Shown here one piece after another: positions 43,723 through 52,037 of a stretch of DNA of 64,000 bases. A program made the position numbers and the translations under genes. Below the pieces are notes generated by a model. It was not told the origin of the DNA and searched no databases. It saw nothing but the letters and a program-made list of their open reading frames with translations. The DNA comes from Bradyrhizobium arachidis (GTDB taxonomy: Bacteria; Pseudomonadota; Alphaproteobacteria; Rhizobiales; Xanthobacteraceae). The DNA is taken from positions 5,704,001 through 5,768,000 of the forward strand of contig NZ_CP077970.1 of the NCBI RefSeq assembly GCF_024758505.1, given 5' to 3'. Position 1 is the first letter of the stretch, and every line of letters starts with the position of its first letter.

Positions 43723-44700
43723 ATGCCGGGTTTGAAGACAGGAATCGGTCGGCTCGCGGTTGCGGCAGCCATGCTGCTGACCAGTGCCGCAGCGCAGGCC
43801 GAAAGCTTCCCGAGCAAGCCGGTCCACATCCTCGTTCCCTATGCGGCGGGCGGTGCGGTCGACGTGCTGGCCCGTACGCTCGGTGCCGCACTTGCCAAGA
43901 GCTGGGGCCAGCAGCCCGTGATCGACAACCGTCCCGGCGCCGGCGGCATCATCGCTTCGCAGGCGCTGACGCAGGCCGCGCCCGACGGCTACACGCTGAT
44001 CCTGGTCGCGAGCGGCCATCCGCTCAACCAGTTCATCTATCCGAGCGTGCCCTACGACACGTTCAAGGATTTCACCGCAATCACCGAGGTAGCCTCGTCG
44101 CCGCTTGCGATCGTGGTGCAGAAGGACAGTCCGTACAAGACGCTGCAGGACCTGTTGGCCGCGGCGAAGAAGGATCCGGACAAGCTCTCCTATGGCATGT
44201 CCGGCAACGGCACGTCGGCACATCTGGCCGGCGAGCTCCTGAAACACATGGCCGGCGTCAAGATCGTCTCGATCCCCTACAAGGGCGGCGCACCGGCGCT
44301 GACTGCCGTGATCGCAGGCGAGATACCGCTGAGCATCAATCCGCTTGCGGAGGCGATCGGCCAGCTCGAAGGCGGCCCGGTGCGCGCGCTCGCGGTGACC
44401 TCGGCGCAGCGTGCAAAAGCGCTGCCGAACGTCCCAACCGTCGCGGAATCAGGCGTGCCCGGCTACGACGTCTCGGTCTGGTGGGGTTTTCTCGGACCGG
44501 CAAGGATGCCGCCGGAGATCGTGGCGAAGCTCGAGGCCGACCTGAAGACGGCGCTGACCGATCCGACCGTGATCTCGACGCTCGACAAGATCGGTGCCAC
44601 GCCGCTCGGCTCGTCCTCGAAGGACTTTGACGCCTATATGCGTGCCGAAGCGACCAAATGGGAGCCGGTGCTGAAGGCCGCCAACATCCGCGCGCAATAG
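43723..44700 (+). CDS. Tripartite tricarboxylate transporter (Bug/TctC) binding protein
   Basis: A 325-residue Bug-family periplasmic protein. The signal peptide (MPGLKTGIGRL..AQAE, 27 residues) leads into FPSKPVHILVPYAAGGAVDVLAR, the diagnostic Bug start. VIDNRPGAGGIIASQAL and YKGGAPALTAVIAGEI follow. ATG 43723 has GGAG eight bases upstream. No TctA/TctB membrane genes are present, as is common for this expanded family in proteobacteria. Bug proteins bind carboxylated or aromatic acids and nicotinamide-like ligands. Divergent from tetR across its probable operator. Confidence 0.9.
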   Translation: MPGLKTGIGRLAVAAAMLLTSAAAQAESFPSKPVHILVPYAAGGAVDVLARTLGAALAKSWGQQPVIDNRPGAGGIIASQALTQAAPDGYTLILVASGHPLNQFIYPSVPYDTFKDFTAITEVASSPLAIVVQKDSPYKTLQDLLAAAKKDPDKLSYGMSGNGTSAHLAGELLKHMAGVKIVSIPYKGGAPALTAVIAGEIPLSINPLAEAIGQLEGGPVRALAVTSAQRAKALPNVPTVAESGVPGYDVSVWWGFLGPARMPPEIVAKLEADLKTALTDPTVISTLDKIGATPLGSSSKDFDAYMRAEATKWEPVLKAANIRAQ

Positions 44701-44716
44701 CGCCGCGATTGGAGCC

Positions 44717-45508
44717 ATGACCATGCTCATCTCCACCCTCGCGCGGGTCATCGTCGCGCTCGCTTTGCTCAGTGCACCCGCGCTCGCCGATGGCGAAAAA
44801 AAGCAGGTGCTTGCGCCCAGCGGCTCCTTGCGCGTCGGCATCTATCCGGGCAGTCCGACCTCGATGGTGACAGATGCCGCCGGCAAGCCGCACGGCCTGA
44901 GCTACGATCTCGGCGGCGAGCTTGCAAAACAGCTCGGCGTGTCCGTGGACTATGTCCGGTTTCAGCGTGTCGCCGACATCGTCACCGCGATCAAGAACGG
45001 CGAGGTCGATTTCACCGTCACCAACGCGACGCCTGCCCGCGCCAACGACGTCAGCTTCAGCCAGCCCGTGCTGTCGATCGAGCTCGGCTTTCTGGTGCCG
45101 GCCAACTCGACCATCGCCAAGGCCGACGAGATCGACCGTGCCGGCGTGCGGATCGGCGTCACCAAGGGCTCGACCTCGGAGCGCACGCTGCCGCAGACGT
45201 ACAAGAACGCGACCATCGTTCCTGCCGAGAGCGTGAAGGCGGTGATCGAGATGTTCTCGCGCGGCGAGATCGATCTCTACGCCACCAACAAGCCGACGCT
45301 GTTCGAGATGTCCGACCAGATGCCGGGCGCGCGAATCCTGGACGGCAATTGGGGTCTGGAGCACATGGCCGTCGCCATTCCCAAGGGGCGCGAGAACGCC
45401 CTGCCCTTCGTCAACCATTTCGTGCAGGAGGCGAAGGCCGGCGGCACGCTGGACACGATCCAGCAGCAGGCGGGCCTGCGGGGCGCCGTCAAGGCGACGG
45501 GCAACTAA
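44717..45508 (+). CDS. Family 3 solute-binding protein (amino-acid type)
   Basis: A 263-residue periplasmic binding protein. The signal peptide ends near SAPALADG (residue 25); the mature domain has GSLRVGIYPGSPTSMVTDAAGKPHGLSYDLGGELAKQLG and IKNGEVDFTVTNATPARANDVSFSQPVL, the SBP_bac_3 pattern. It starts 16 bp after the Bug gene stop, so they share a transcript. Again no permease or ATPase is adjacent. Ligand cannot be fixed; the pair of orphan binding proteins under one TetR promoter suggests they sense or deliver ligands related to the neighbouring catabolic genes. Confidence 0.88.
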   Translation: MTMLISTLARVIVALALLSAPALADGEKKQVLAPSGSLRVGIYPGSPTSMVTDAAGKPHGLSYDLGGELAKQLGVSVDYVRFQRVADIVTAIKNGEVDFTVTNATPARANDVSFSQPVLSIELGFLVPANSTIAKADEIDRAGVRIGVTKGSTSERTLPQTYKNATIVPAESVKAVIEMFSRGEIDLYATNKPTLFEMSDQMPGARILDGNWGLEHMAVAIPKGRENALPFVNHFVQEAKAGGTLDTIQQQAGLRGAVKATGN

Positions 45509-45632
45509 AGCCCCAGGGAAATCAAGGGTGGGGCCCGGAATTTCCGTGACCGTCCAACAAAGCGTCGAAACAACCCCATGCACAGTAGCCGTTGACGGCC
45601 GGCGCGAAGACCTTCGGCTTTTACGAAATCAT

Positions 45633-45662
45633 TTGACACGTCGGGCAAATCGGGGGTATATT
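45633..45662 (+). promoter_or_regulatory. Strong sigma-70-like promoter with no gene assigned
   Basis: TTGACA (45633-45638) and TATATT (45657-45662) are separated by 18 bp on the plus strand. Transcription would run into the 3' end of the oppositely oriented DUF2218 gene. No plus-strand gene with a ribosome site begins within the next 600 bp, so an antisense or short noncoding transcript is possible. Confidence 0.35.
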
Positions 45663-45686
45663 ACTATCCTCGCACAGCCCTCAAAT

Positions 45687-45986
45687 TCAGCGTGTCGCTT
45701 CCTCCGCCGCCTGCCAGACGATCTCGGGCGGCGCGCGGAAAGCAAAGCGAACGAGATGGCGTGCGATGATGTCCTGAAGCTGCGCAAGGCGCTCGGCATC
45801 CTCGGCCTCGGCGCGCATCGTCAGGATGTTATTGGCGGCCTCCAGCCGGCAGGTTCCGACCGAGAACGGGATCACGCCTCGCTCCGGGGTGAACTCCACC
45901 GCCATCTTGTGCGCAAAATGCTTGCAGAGCTGTTGCAGGTAGATGCTGGCACGCTCGCTTTCGACCTGCGCCGTTGAATGTTTCAT
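45687..45986 (-). CDS. DUF2218 domain protein
   Basis: A 99-residue single-domain protein: AQVESERASIYLQQLCKHFAHK at the N-terminus, then FTPERGVIPFSVGTCRLEA and the C-terminal helix AERLAQLQDIIARHLVRFAF. This is the DUF2218 pattern. The ATG at 45986 has AGAGGA five bases upstream; a longer reading to 46028 lacks family sequence. DUF2218 genes often accompany siderophore-interacting or iron-uptake proteins, and some are fused to them. The PepSY gene next door fits an iron-related theme. Biochemical function unknown. Confidence 0.85.
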   Translation of the reverse strand: MKHSTAQVESERASIYLQQLCKHFAHKMAVEFTPERGVIPFSVGTCRLEAANNILTMRAEAEDAERLAQLQDIIARHLVRFAFRAPPEIVWQAAEEATR

Positions 45987-46293
45987 GGTTGTCCTCTTGG
46001 GGTCATCGAGCGAAGTGCGCCCGGTCAAATGGCGGTAACGCGCCGAAATAGACCCCGCTCATCTCTCCAGCAAGCTATCTGCCGCTAACGATGCCGTGAG
46101 GAGCGGAGGGCCTTGCCAAGGCGAACGCCTGACGCAACTGCTTCGCAAACTCATCGTGACGCTGGAGCCGGCGGGCGACTCCGGAAACATTCTTCCGGTT
46201 GCTCAGGATCAACGCGCAAATATGGACAAAGCGTCATTTGTGTTTCGCGCATCGCTTCCGCACACAGCACGAAGCGCTCGTTCGGAGACCCAA
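45987..46293. other. Divergent promoter region, DUF2218 / PepSY
   Basis: About 307 bp between two divergent starts. The only symmetry seen is CCGGAA (46181-46186) with TTCCGG (46193-46198), a 6-6-6 palindrome about 95 bp upstream of the PepSY start; it does not match the Irr or Fur consensus I know. No coding frame with a ribosome site is evident. Confidence 0.35.
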
Positions 46294-47214
46294 ATGATCA
46301 AGCCGCTTCTGCTCAGACTTCACCGCTGGATCAGTCTGGTCTTCGCCCTGCCCTTGCTCGCGATCATCGCGACCGGCCTGATCCTATCGTTCGAGCCAAT
46401 GGTGCAGGTCAGCGGCACGAATGGCCCGGCGATCGATGCAACCCGCGTCATCGCGGCGATCAAGCGCTACGATCCGGACAACAAGGCCCGCGGCATCGCC
46501 ATCAACGCCAGCGCGCAGCGCCTGACATTGCAGGGCATCAACGCACCGGCCGTCGATCTCGCAACCGGCGAAGCCTTCGCAGCGGGTTCGACCCTATCCG
46601 ATTTCTTCCTGTGGGCGCGCTTCAGCCATGAGCGGCTGCTCGGCCAGGCCTGGCTGGTCACGGCATCGACCATCGCGATGGTCGTCGTGATGCTGCTGGG
46701 AACGCTGATGGGCCTGCCGCGGCTGCGCAACACGCTGTCCGGCTGGCACAAGGCGACGGCATGGTTCGCGCTGCCCTTGATCCTGCTCAGCCCGCTGACC
46801 GGCCTATGCCTGGCGTTCGGCCTGACTTTTCAGACCGCATCTGCGCCGCCCAGCGGCCGCGTCGCATTGACCGAGGCCGTCCGCATGGTCGCAGCCGAGC
46901 ACGATCTGTCGCACGTGATCTCCATCGGCGCCCGCGGCGGGAGGATGATGGCGCGCATCTACGAGGACAGCGAGCTGCGCGCGTACGGTATCGGTCCGGC
47001 AGGCGTCACGGCTTTGCCGCGCAACTGGCCGCGCCTGATCCACGAGGGCAACTGGTCGGCGATGGTCGCTTCCTCCCTGAACGTGATCGTTTCGCTTGCG
47101 CTGCTGACCCTGCTCTGCACGGGCGTGCTGATCTGGGCACGACGCAGGCTGCGCAAGGCCACGCCGCGATCGAACCAGCCACGCGGTGTCTCGTCGCTGA
47201 GCACGGCCGGCTAA
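46294..47214 (+). CDS. PepSY-associated membrane protein
   Basis: A 306-residue membrane protein of the PepSY_TM group. ATG 46294 has GGAG six bases upstream and starts LHRWISLVFALPLLAIIATG, the conserved first helix with a histidine-arginine pair. A periplasmic PepSY-like domain follows, then a central helix pair around TIAMVVVMLLGTLMGLP and HKATAWFALPLILLSPLTGL, and a last helix near the C-terminus with a basic tail. Relatives act with TonB-dependent siderophore receptors, some as ferric-siderophore reductases. Pairing with DUF2218 supports an iron role by context only. Confidence 0.82.
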   Translation: MIKPLLLRLHRWISLVFALPLLAIIATGLILSFEPMVQVSGTNGPAIDATRVIAAIKRYDPDNKARGIAINASAQRLTLQGINAPAVDLATGEAFAAGSTLSDFFLWARFSHERLLGQAWLVTASTIAMVVVMLLGTLMGLPRLRNTLSGWHKATAWFALPLILLSPLTGLCLAFGLTFQTASAPPSGRVALTEAVRMVAAEHDLSHVISIGARGGRMMARIYEDSELRAYGIGPAGVTALPRNWPRLIHEGNWSAMVASSLNVIVSLALLTLLCTGVLIWARRRLRKATPRSNQPRGVSSLSTAG

Positions 47215-47218
47215 AACC

Positions 47219-48361
47219 TCAATTGGGCGCCCTCGCCCGCTCCTCTTCCTGCGGGACGATTCTCCGCACGATCTCCGCATCGTCATCGGCAGAGGCCAGC
47301 AGGATGGCGCGTTCGCGCGGCAGCGCTTCGGGCAATTCGTCACGGATGAAGGCGACGAGCTTTTCACGGATTTCGCAGCGCAGGTCCCAGGATTGCGGCG
47401 CATTGCGCGCGCTGACCAGCGCTCGAAGCTGGATGGTGCGGGCATCCGCATCGATGACCTGGAGATTGACCACCGCGCCGTCCCACAGTTTCGACTCCTT
47501 GACGGCCTCCTCCAGCCTGCGGCGAATGCGCGGCACGTCGGCCCGGTAGTCGACGTGGAGCGCGATCGCGCCGATCAGCGAGGCCGCATCGCGCGTCCAG
47601 TTCTGAAACGGCTTTTCAATGAAGTAGGACAATGGCACCACCATGCGGCGCCAGTCCCACAGGCGAACCACGACATAGGTCGAGGCAATATCCTCGACCC
47701 AGCCCCACTCGTTCTCGATGATGACGGCGTCCTCGATGCGGATCGGCTGCGTGATCGCGATCTGCACGCCCGCGATCAGATTGCTGAGCAGCGGCCGCGC
47801 GGCGAGACCGACGATGATACCGGCGGCACCGGCGGAGGCGAACAGGCTGACGCCGTATTGCTTGACCGAGTCGAAGGTCATCAGGGCCGTCGACACCGTG
47901 ATGATGACAATGATGGTATCGGTCACGCGCTTGAACACGCGCACCTGGGTGACGTGCTTGCGCGCGATGAAATTCTCGGTGACGTCGCGAAAGTTCTGCA
48001 AATACCGCGCCGCGCTCATGTCGACGACGCGAATCGAAATCCATCCGATCAAGGCGATGACGGCGACGACGAACAAACGCATCAGGGGGTTGCGGATCGT
48101 GTCGTCGAGCGGCGCAAGCGGCAACACCAGCGCGACCGCGGCAAGACACACGGCCAGGCGCGCCGGCCCTGCGGTGCGGTCGATGAATACGGCGAGCAGC
48201 GGGAGGCGGGTGCCGAAGGCCCGATCGAGCAGCCACACCGCGACACGATAGAGAGACAGCAGGATCAGGATGGCGCCGGCGATCAGGCTGAGACCGACGA
48301 ACCACGAGGGGATCCAGCCGAACATCTCGTCGATGTCGGCGACAAGGGTTTGCAGATTCAT
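47219..48361 (-). CDS. Mechanosensitive ion channel, MscS family
   Basis: A 380-residue membrane protein. Four or five N-terminal helices precede the MscS core: the pore-lining helix with alanine/glycine packing (GAAGIIVGLAARPLLSNLIAGVQI as key region, about 205-228), then the beta domain GDxV-like segment IRIEDAVIIENEWGWVEDI and the C-terminal cytoplasmic domain. ATG 48361 follows GGGA by five bases and precedes the first helix. It releases solutes on membrane tension after osmotic downshift. Its stop is five bases from the convergent PepSY stop. Confidence 0.9.
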   Translation of the reverse strand: MNLQTLVADIDEMFGWIPSWFVGLSLIAGAILILLSLYRVAVWLLDRAFGTRLPLLAVFIDRTAGPARLAVCLAAVALVLPLAPLDDTIRNPLMRLFVVAVIALIGWISIRVVDMSAARYLQNFRDVTENFIARKHVTQVRVFKRVTDTIIVIITVSTALMTFDSVKQYGVSLFASAGAAGIIVGLAARPLLSNLIAGVQIAITQPIRIEDAVIIENEWGWVEDIASTYVVVRLWDWRRMVVPLSYFIEKPFQNWTRDAASLIGAIALHVDYRADVPRIRRRLEEAVKESKLWDGAVVNLQVIDADARTIQLRALVSARNAPQSWDLRCEIREKLVAFIRDELPEALPRERAILLASADDDAEIVRRIVPQEEERARAPN

Positions 48362-48489
48362 GCTGTTCCCTGCACTTGCATTTCCACGTTCCGCGCCAAC
48401 GCATTGATGGCGCCTTCGCTCCCGCCGCCAGCGCAATGTAGCATTCGTCGCGTGCAACCGTCGGCGAACTGCGCTATTTCTGGGCAGTC

Positions 48490-49734
48490 ATGACTCGACG
48501 CACCGGCAGTGCCGACCTTCCTCTCCACAGCGGACGCGTTCCGCCGTGGCTTGCGAACCGCATGGCGTCGCTCGGCACCATCATCACGCAGGCGATCGTT
48601 CATCATTACGGCCGCGATGCGTTCCTGCAGCGCCTGTCGCACCCGTTCTGGTTCCAGTCGTTCGGCGCCGTGATGGGAATGGACTGGCACTCCTCGGGCA
48701 TCACCACCTCCGTGATCGGCGCGCTGAAACGCGGATTGGCGCCGATGCAGGACGAGCTCGGCATCTATGTCTGCGGCGGCCGCGGCCAGCATTCGCGCAA
48801 GACGCCGGACGAGCTGATGCTGCTCGGCGACCGCGTCGGCCTCGACGGCGCATTGCTGACGCGGGCGAGCCGCCTGGTCGCAAAGGTCGACAGCGCCGCG
48901 GTGCAGGACGGGTTTGATCTCTATCTGCATGGCTTCTTCGTCACCGCGGATAGCAAATGGACTGTCGTGCAGCAGGGCATGAACGGCGACAAGCGCCAGG
49001 CGCGCCGCTATCACTGGCATTCCGAGACGCTGAAGAGTTTTGTCGACGCGCCGCACAGCGCGATCGACGGCCCCGAGCAGGGCCAGATCGTCAATCTCAC
49101 CGACCACCGCGCCGACGTCTCGCGCAGCGCGCAGCTCGATCTGCTCACCGAGCTCGGCCCGGACCGGATCGTCTCCGAATTCGAACGGCTCAGCGGCACC
49201 GAGCCGGCGCAAGCGCTGTTGCCGCACCTCATCATGCCCGCGCATCATGACGTGCGGCCGAAGGATGTGTTCGCGCGCCGCCTGCACGGCACCCTCGCGG
49301 CCGCCGCCGAGTGCGGGCCGGTCGACTTTCCGGAGCTGCTGCTGACACCCGGCGTCGGCGCGCGCACCGTGCGCTCGCTCGCCATGGTCGCCGAGGTCGT
49401 GCACGGTGCGCCCTATCGTTTCAGGGATCCCGCGCGCTTCTCGCTCGCCCATGGCGGCAAGGACCGGCACCCCTATCCCGTGCCGATCAAGGTCTATGAC
49501 GAGACCATCCGTGTGCTGAAGGACGCGGTCCAGCAAGCGAAGCTCGGACGCGAAGAGGAAATGCAGGCGATCAAGCGGCTGGACGATCAGGCGCGGCGGC
49601 TGGAGCGCACCGCGCAGGGGCCATCGGTCGATGCCTACATTGCCGGCGAACGCGCTGTTTCCCCCGAGCTCGACGGCCGTTCCGTGTTCGGCTGGGAACG
49701 GGATCTGGCAGCGACAAAAAAGCGGACCGGGTGA
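48490..49734 (+). CDS. DUF763 domain protein
   Basis: A 414-residue cytoplasmic protein that matches DUF763: GSADLPLHSGRVPPWLANRM at the start, FWFQSFGAVMGMDWHSSGITT, then VQQGMNGDKRQARRYHW and LPHLIMPAHHDVRP. A helix-hairpin-helix-like stretch (ELLLTPGVGARTVRSLAMVAEVVHG, about 287-311) suggests nucleic-acid contact. The family is shared with archaea and thermophiles and has no established role that I know; His and Asp-rich motifs suggest a metal-dependent enzyme. A single gene, ending in a hairpin shared with the convergent small gene. Confidence 0.85.
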   Translation: MTRRTGSADLPLHSGRVPPWLANRMASLGTIITQAIVHHYGRDAFLQRLSHPFWFQSFGAVMGMDWHSSGITTSVIGALKRGLAPMQDELGIYVCGGRGQHSRKTPDELMLLGDRVGLDGALLTRASRLVAKVDSAAVQDGFDLYLHGFFVTADSKWTVVQQGMNGDKRQARRYHWHSETLKSFVDAPHSAIDGPEQGQIVNLTDHRADVSRSAQLDLLTELGPDRIVSEFERLSGTEPAQALLPHLIMPAHHDVRPKDVFARRLHGTLAAAAECGPVDFPELLLTPGVGARTVRSLAMVAEVVHGAPYRFRDPARFSLAHGGKDRHPYPVPIKVYDETIRVLKDAVQQAKLGREEEMQAIKRLDDQARRLERTAQGPSVDAYIAGERAVSPELDGRSVFGWERDLAATKKRTG

Positions 49735-49746
49735 GCACCGGTCCGC
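49722..49746. terminator. Bidirectional hairpin between convergent genes
   Basis: GCGGACCGG (49722-49730) and CCGGTCCGC (49738-49746) form a perfect 9-bp stem around a seven-base loop. A run of A on its left is a U tract for leftward transcription. It overlaps the end of the DUF763 coding sequence and faces the gene ending at 49768. Confidence 0.6.
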
Positions 49747-49767
49747 GACGTCAGTTGGCACTCGTCG

Positions 49768-50013
49768 TCAGGTTTCGTCGGGTTCCTCGTCCGCGAGACG
49801 ATTGGCCGAATGGTCCTGATACTGTTCCGTCTGGTGAACTTGCCGTCCATGCCGCGGATCTCGGTGTGCTGGGCCTTGGGCCTTGTCGCGGTTGGACAGG
49901 ACCATATTGTCTCCGATCATGTCCTTCGGAATGTCGGAGAGCGCGCCGGTGCCGTCGCCCTTCCCCTGCATGCCCGATCTGAAATGCGTCTTGCTTCCGC
50001 GTCCGCCTGGCAT
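49768..50013 (-). CDS. Small hydrophilic protein of unknown function (81 aa)
   Basis: An 81-residue, strongly polar protein starting MPGGRGSKTHFRSGMQGKGDG, rich in Gly, Asp, Arg, Gln and His, with no hydrophobic core. It is probably disordered. The ATG at 50013 has AAAGGAG six bases upstream, the best ribosome site nearby; a longer reading upstream looks noncoding. The mid-part DIPKDMIGDNMVLSNRDKAQ is the only stretch with hydrophobic residues. Such small polar proteins are common in rhizobia and often stress-induced, but I recognise no family. Confidence 0.65.
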   Translation of the reverse strand: MPGGRGSKTHFRSGMQGKGDGTGALSDIPKDMIGDNMVLSNRDKAQGPAHRDPRHGRQVHQTEQYQDHSANRLADEEPDET

Positions 50014-50119
50014 CGATTTCTCCTTTGCGGCTGGACTCCTGGTTTCGACGACAACAGACACCTTGGCAGGCCGTTCCGAACCAAAGGCGCGCGCTTCGCA
50101 TTTGTAAGGAAGGGAACGA

Positions 50120-51391
50120 TCAGCCCGCCCGCAGCAGCGAACGATCTGCCTCAGTGCGTGCCGGTTCGGCCGGCTGTGTTCCAACCTGCACCGCGACGAC
50201 GGGAAGCTTTTCGATGGCGCGGATACCGGGTCGTTTCCGCCAACGAATCTGCGACGGATCGATTGCGAGGCCGAGTTTTGGCCAGCGCGTCAACAGCGCC
50301 TGAAGCGCGCATGCCGCCTCGATCCGCGCGAGCTGGTGGCCGAGGCAGAAATGGATGCCGGTGCCGAAGGAGATGTGACGGTTCGGCTTGCGCGCGAGAT
50401 CGAGCCGTTCAACCTCCTCGTGCTCGCCGGGATCCATGTTCGCCGCAGCGAGCATCACCATGACGCGGTCGCCCTTTTTCAGGCGCACGCCGGCGAGCTC
50501 GACGTCGCGCCGCACATAGCGCGGCTTTGAGAATTGCACCGGCGAGACGAAGCGCAAGAACTCCTCGACGGCGAGGCCGACGCGGCTCCAGTCCTCCTCC
50601 AGCCAATCGCGCAGGCGCGGAGATTTCAGCAGCTCATAGACCGAGCCGCTGATCAGATGCGTCGTGGTCTCGGAGCCCGCGGCCAGCAGCAAAAACACCA
50701 TCGAGACCATTTCACTCGGCGTGATGCGGCCGCCTTCCCGCTCGACCTGGACCAGTTCGGCAATCAGGCCCTCACCGCCTTGCGCCCGCGCCACCCGCAA
50801 CTGCTCCTCGAGATAACGCCGCATCCTGCTGAAGGCGAACAGCATGCGGAAGAAGCCGAAGACGTTGGTCAGCCCCGCCATCGAATTGGCCCAGGCGATG
50901 AACCGGGGACGGTCGGCCGCCGGAAGGCCAAGAAGCTCGCAAATCACGGACAGTGGCAAAATGCGCGCATAGCGCTGCACAAGATCGGCAGGGCTGCCAC
51001 CGGCAAAGAGGTCTGCCGCCAGGTCGTCGGCGATGGCGCGGATGCGCGGCTCCATCGCCACGATGGCGCGGCGGCGAAAGGCTTCATCCACGATGCTGCG
51101 CAGCCTGGTGTGATCAGGCTCATCCATGGTCAGCATGTTGTTGGCGATGGTCGTGACGAGCTTCGGCATCCACCAGCGCAGGCCTGCGACCTCGCCGTCT
51201 TCCTTGCGCAGCGTGAAGGTGGTGCCGTCCTTCAGCACCTGCGCCGTCGTCTCATAGGTCGTGGTGACCCAGACATCGCCGACGAGCGGAAACCGGGTCG
51301 CGACCACAGGGGCAAAAGCCCTCAGCGTCGCGATGCCTTTCGACGGATCGCGAAAGAAGGCGTCGCTGGTGAAATCGATGCGCGGCGTCAT
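50120..51391 (-). CDS. Cytochrome P450
   Basis: A 423-residue soluble bacterial P450. The I-helix oxygen-activation motif is LAAGSETTT (236-244), the K-helix ExxR is Glu277-Arg280, and the heme loop FGTGIHFCLGHQLAR places the thiolate at Cys349. The class resembles CYP107/CYP109-like monooxygenases. No signal peptide or membrane anchor. It needs ferredoxin and reductase; a ferredoxin-NADP reductase gene lies 650 bp upstream in the same direction but no ferredoxin gene is seen. It stands alone. Substrate unknown, possibly a fatty acid or terpenoid. Confidence 0.93.
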   Translation of the reverse strand: MTPRIDFTSDAFFRDPSKGIATLRAFAPVVATRFPLVGDVWVTTTYETTAQVLKDGTTFTLRKEDGEVAGLRWWMPKLVTTIANNMLTMDEPDHTRLRSIVDEAFRRRAIVAMEPRIRAIADDLAADLFAGGSPADLVQRYARILPLSVICELLGLPAADRPRFIAWANSMAGLTNVFGFFRMLFAFSRMRRYLEEQLRVARAQGGEGLIAELVQVEREGGRITPSEMVSMVFLLLAAGSETTTHLISGSVYELLKSPRLRDWLEEDWSRVGLAVEEFLRFVSPVQFSKPRYVRRDVELAGVRLKKGDRVMVMLAAANMDPGEHEEVERLDLARKPNRHISFGTGIHFCLGHQLARIEAACALQALLTRWPKLGLAIDPSQIRWRKRPGIRAIEKLPVVAVQVGTQPAEPARTEADRSLLRAG

Positions 51392-51505
51392 GGATCACCG
51401 GCCCTGTTGATGGCGCCTCATCCAGATGGTGGGGGCGCTGGCCGATGCAAGGGTGGGAACTGTCCACGCGTCGCACGTGACTTTCGTGTGGACGGCTTCC
51501 ACATC

Positions 51506-51588
51506 GTCATGGCCGGGCTTGTCCCGGCCATCCACGACCTTCCCGCGGCACGAAGAACGTGGATACCCGGGACAAGCCCGGGCATGAC
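51506..51588. repeat. Long inverted repeat, GTCATGGCCGGG type
   Basis: The outer arms run from GTCATGGCCGGGCTTGTCCC at 51506 to the matching inverse ending CGGGCATGAC at 51588, with CCACG/CGTGG near the loop. Two or three mismatches occur in about 30 paired bases. It lies between P450 and the next co-directional gene. Similar elements are, from memory, frequent between genes in Rhizobiales. Confidence 0.75.
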
Positions 51589-51610
51589 GAGTCTGCGGTT
51601 GGGTCGAAAC

Positions 51611-51931
51611 CTAGCCTCGCCCCGGTGAGCGCGGGCCGGATTTGCGCTGGCTGGTGTAGGAGTCCCAATTGCTCCAGCTTCCATTGCTGAGGCTTTGCAG
51701 GTCGGTTGCGAGCGGCCGGCGCGTGCGCTTCTCGTAGTCGGCGATCGAACGTTCCGACTGCACGATCTTGCGCTTCAGCTCCGCGATCGCCTTCTCGGTC
51801 TCTCCGTTCCGCTTCGAGGACGCGATCTCGCCGATCGTGAAGCGCGCGGTCTCTAGCGCCTTCAACTCGGCGCGGTTCTTCTTCAACTGGACCCGGTGCC
51901 AGGCGATATTGCTGTCGCTGTCCGCAACCAT
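51611..51931 (-). CDS. Small coiled-coil protein (106 aa)
   Basis: A 106-residue protein with a long amphipathic helix: IAWHRVQLKKNRAELKALET, then KAIAELKRKIVQSERSIADY, both with coiled-coil heptads, followed by a Ser/Asn/Trp-rich tail (LSNGSWSNWDSYTSQ) that looks disordered. ATG 51931 has GCGGAG six bases upstream; a further in-frame start adds 61 residues of low likelihood. No signal peptide. I do not recognise the family; a structural or adaptor role is possible. Confidence 0.65.
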   Translation of the reverse strand: MVADSDSNIAWHRVQLKKNRAELKALETARFTIGEIASSKRNGETEKAIAELKRKIVQSERSIADYEKRTRRPLATDLQSLSNGSWSNWDSYTSQRKSGPRSPGRG

Positions 51932-52037
51932 GTGGAACTCCGCTGATTCGGCTTTCCCATAGTATCGTCTGCCGAATCGACCGGGCAACGGTGCCGCGGC
52001 GGCGAAAATGCGGCTTTGTTGCCCGGCAAATTCTGCC

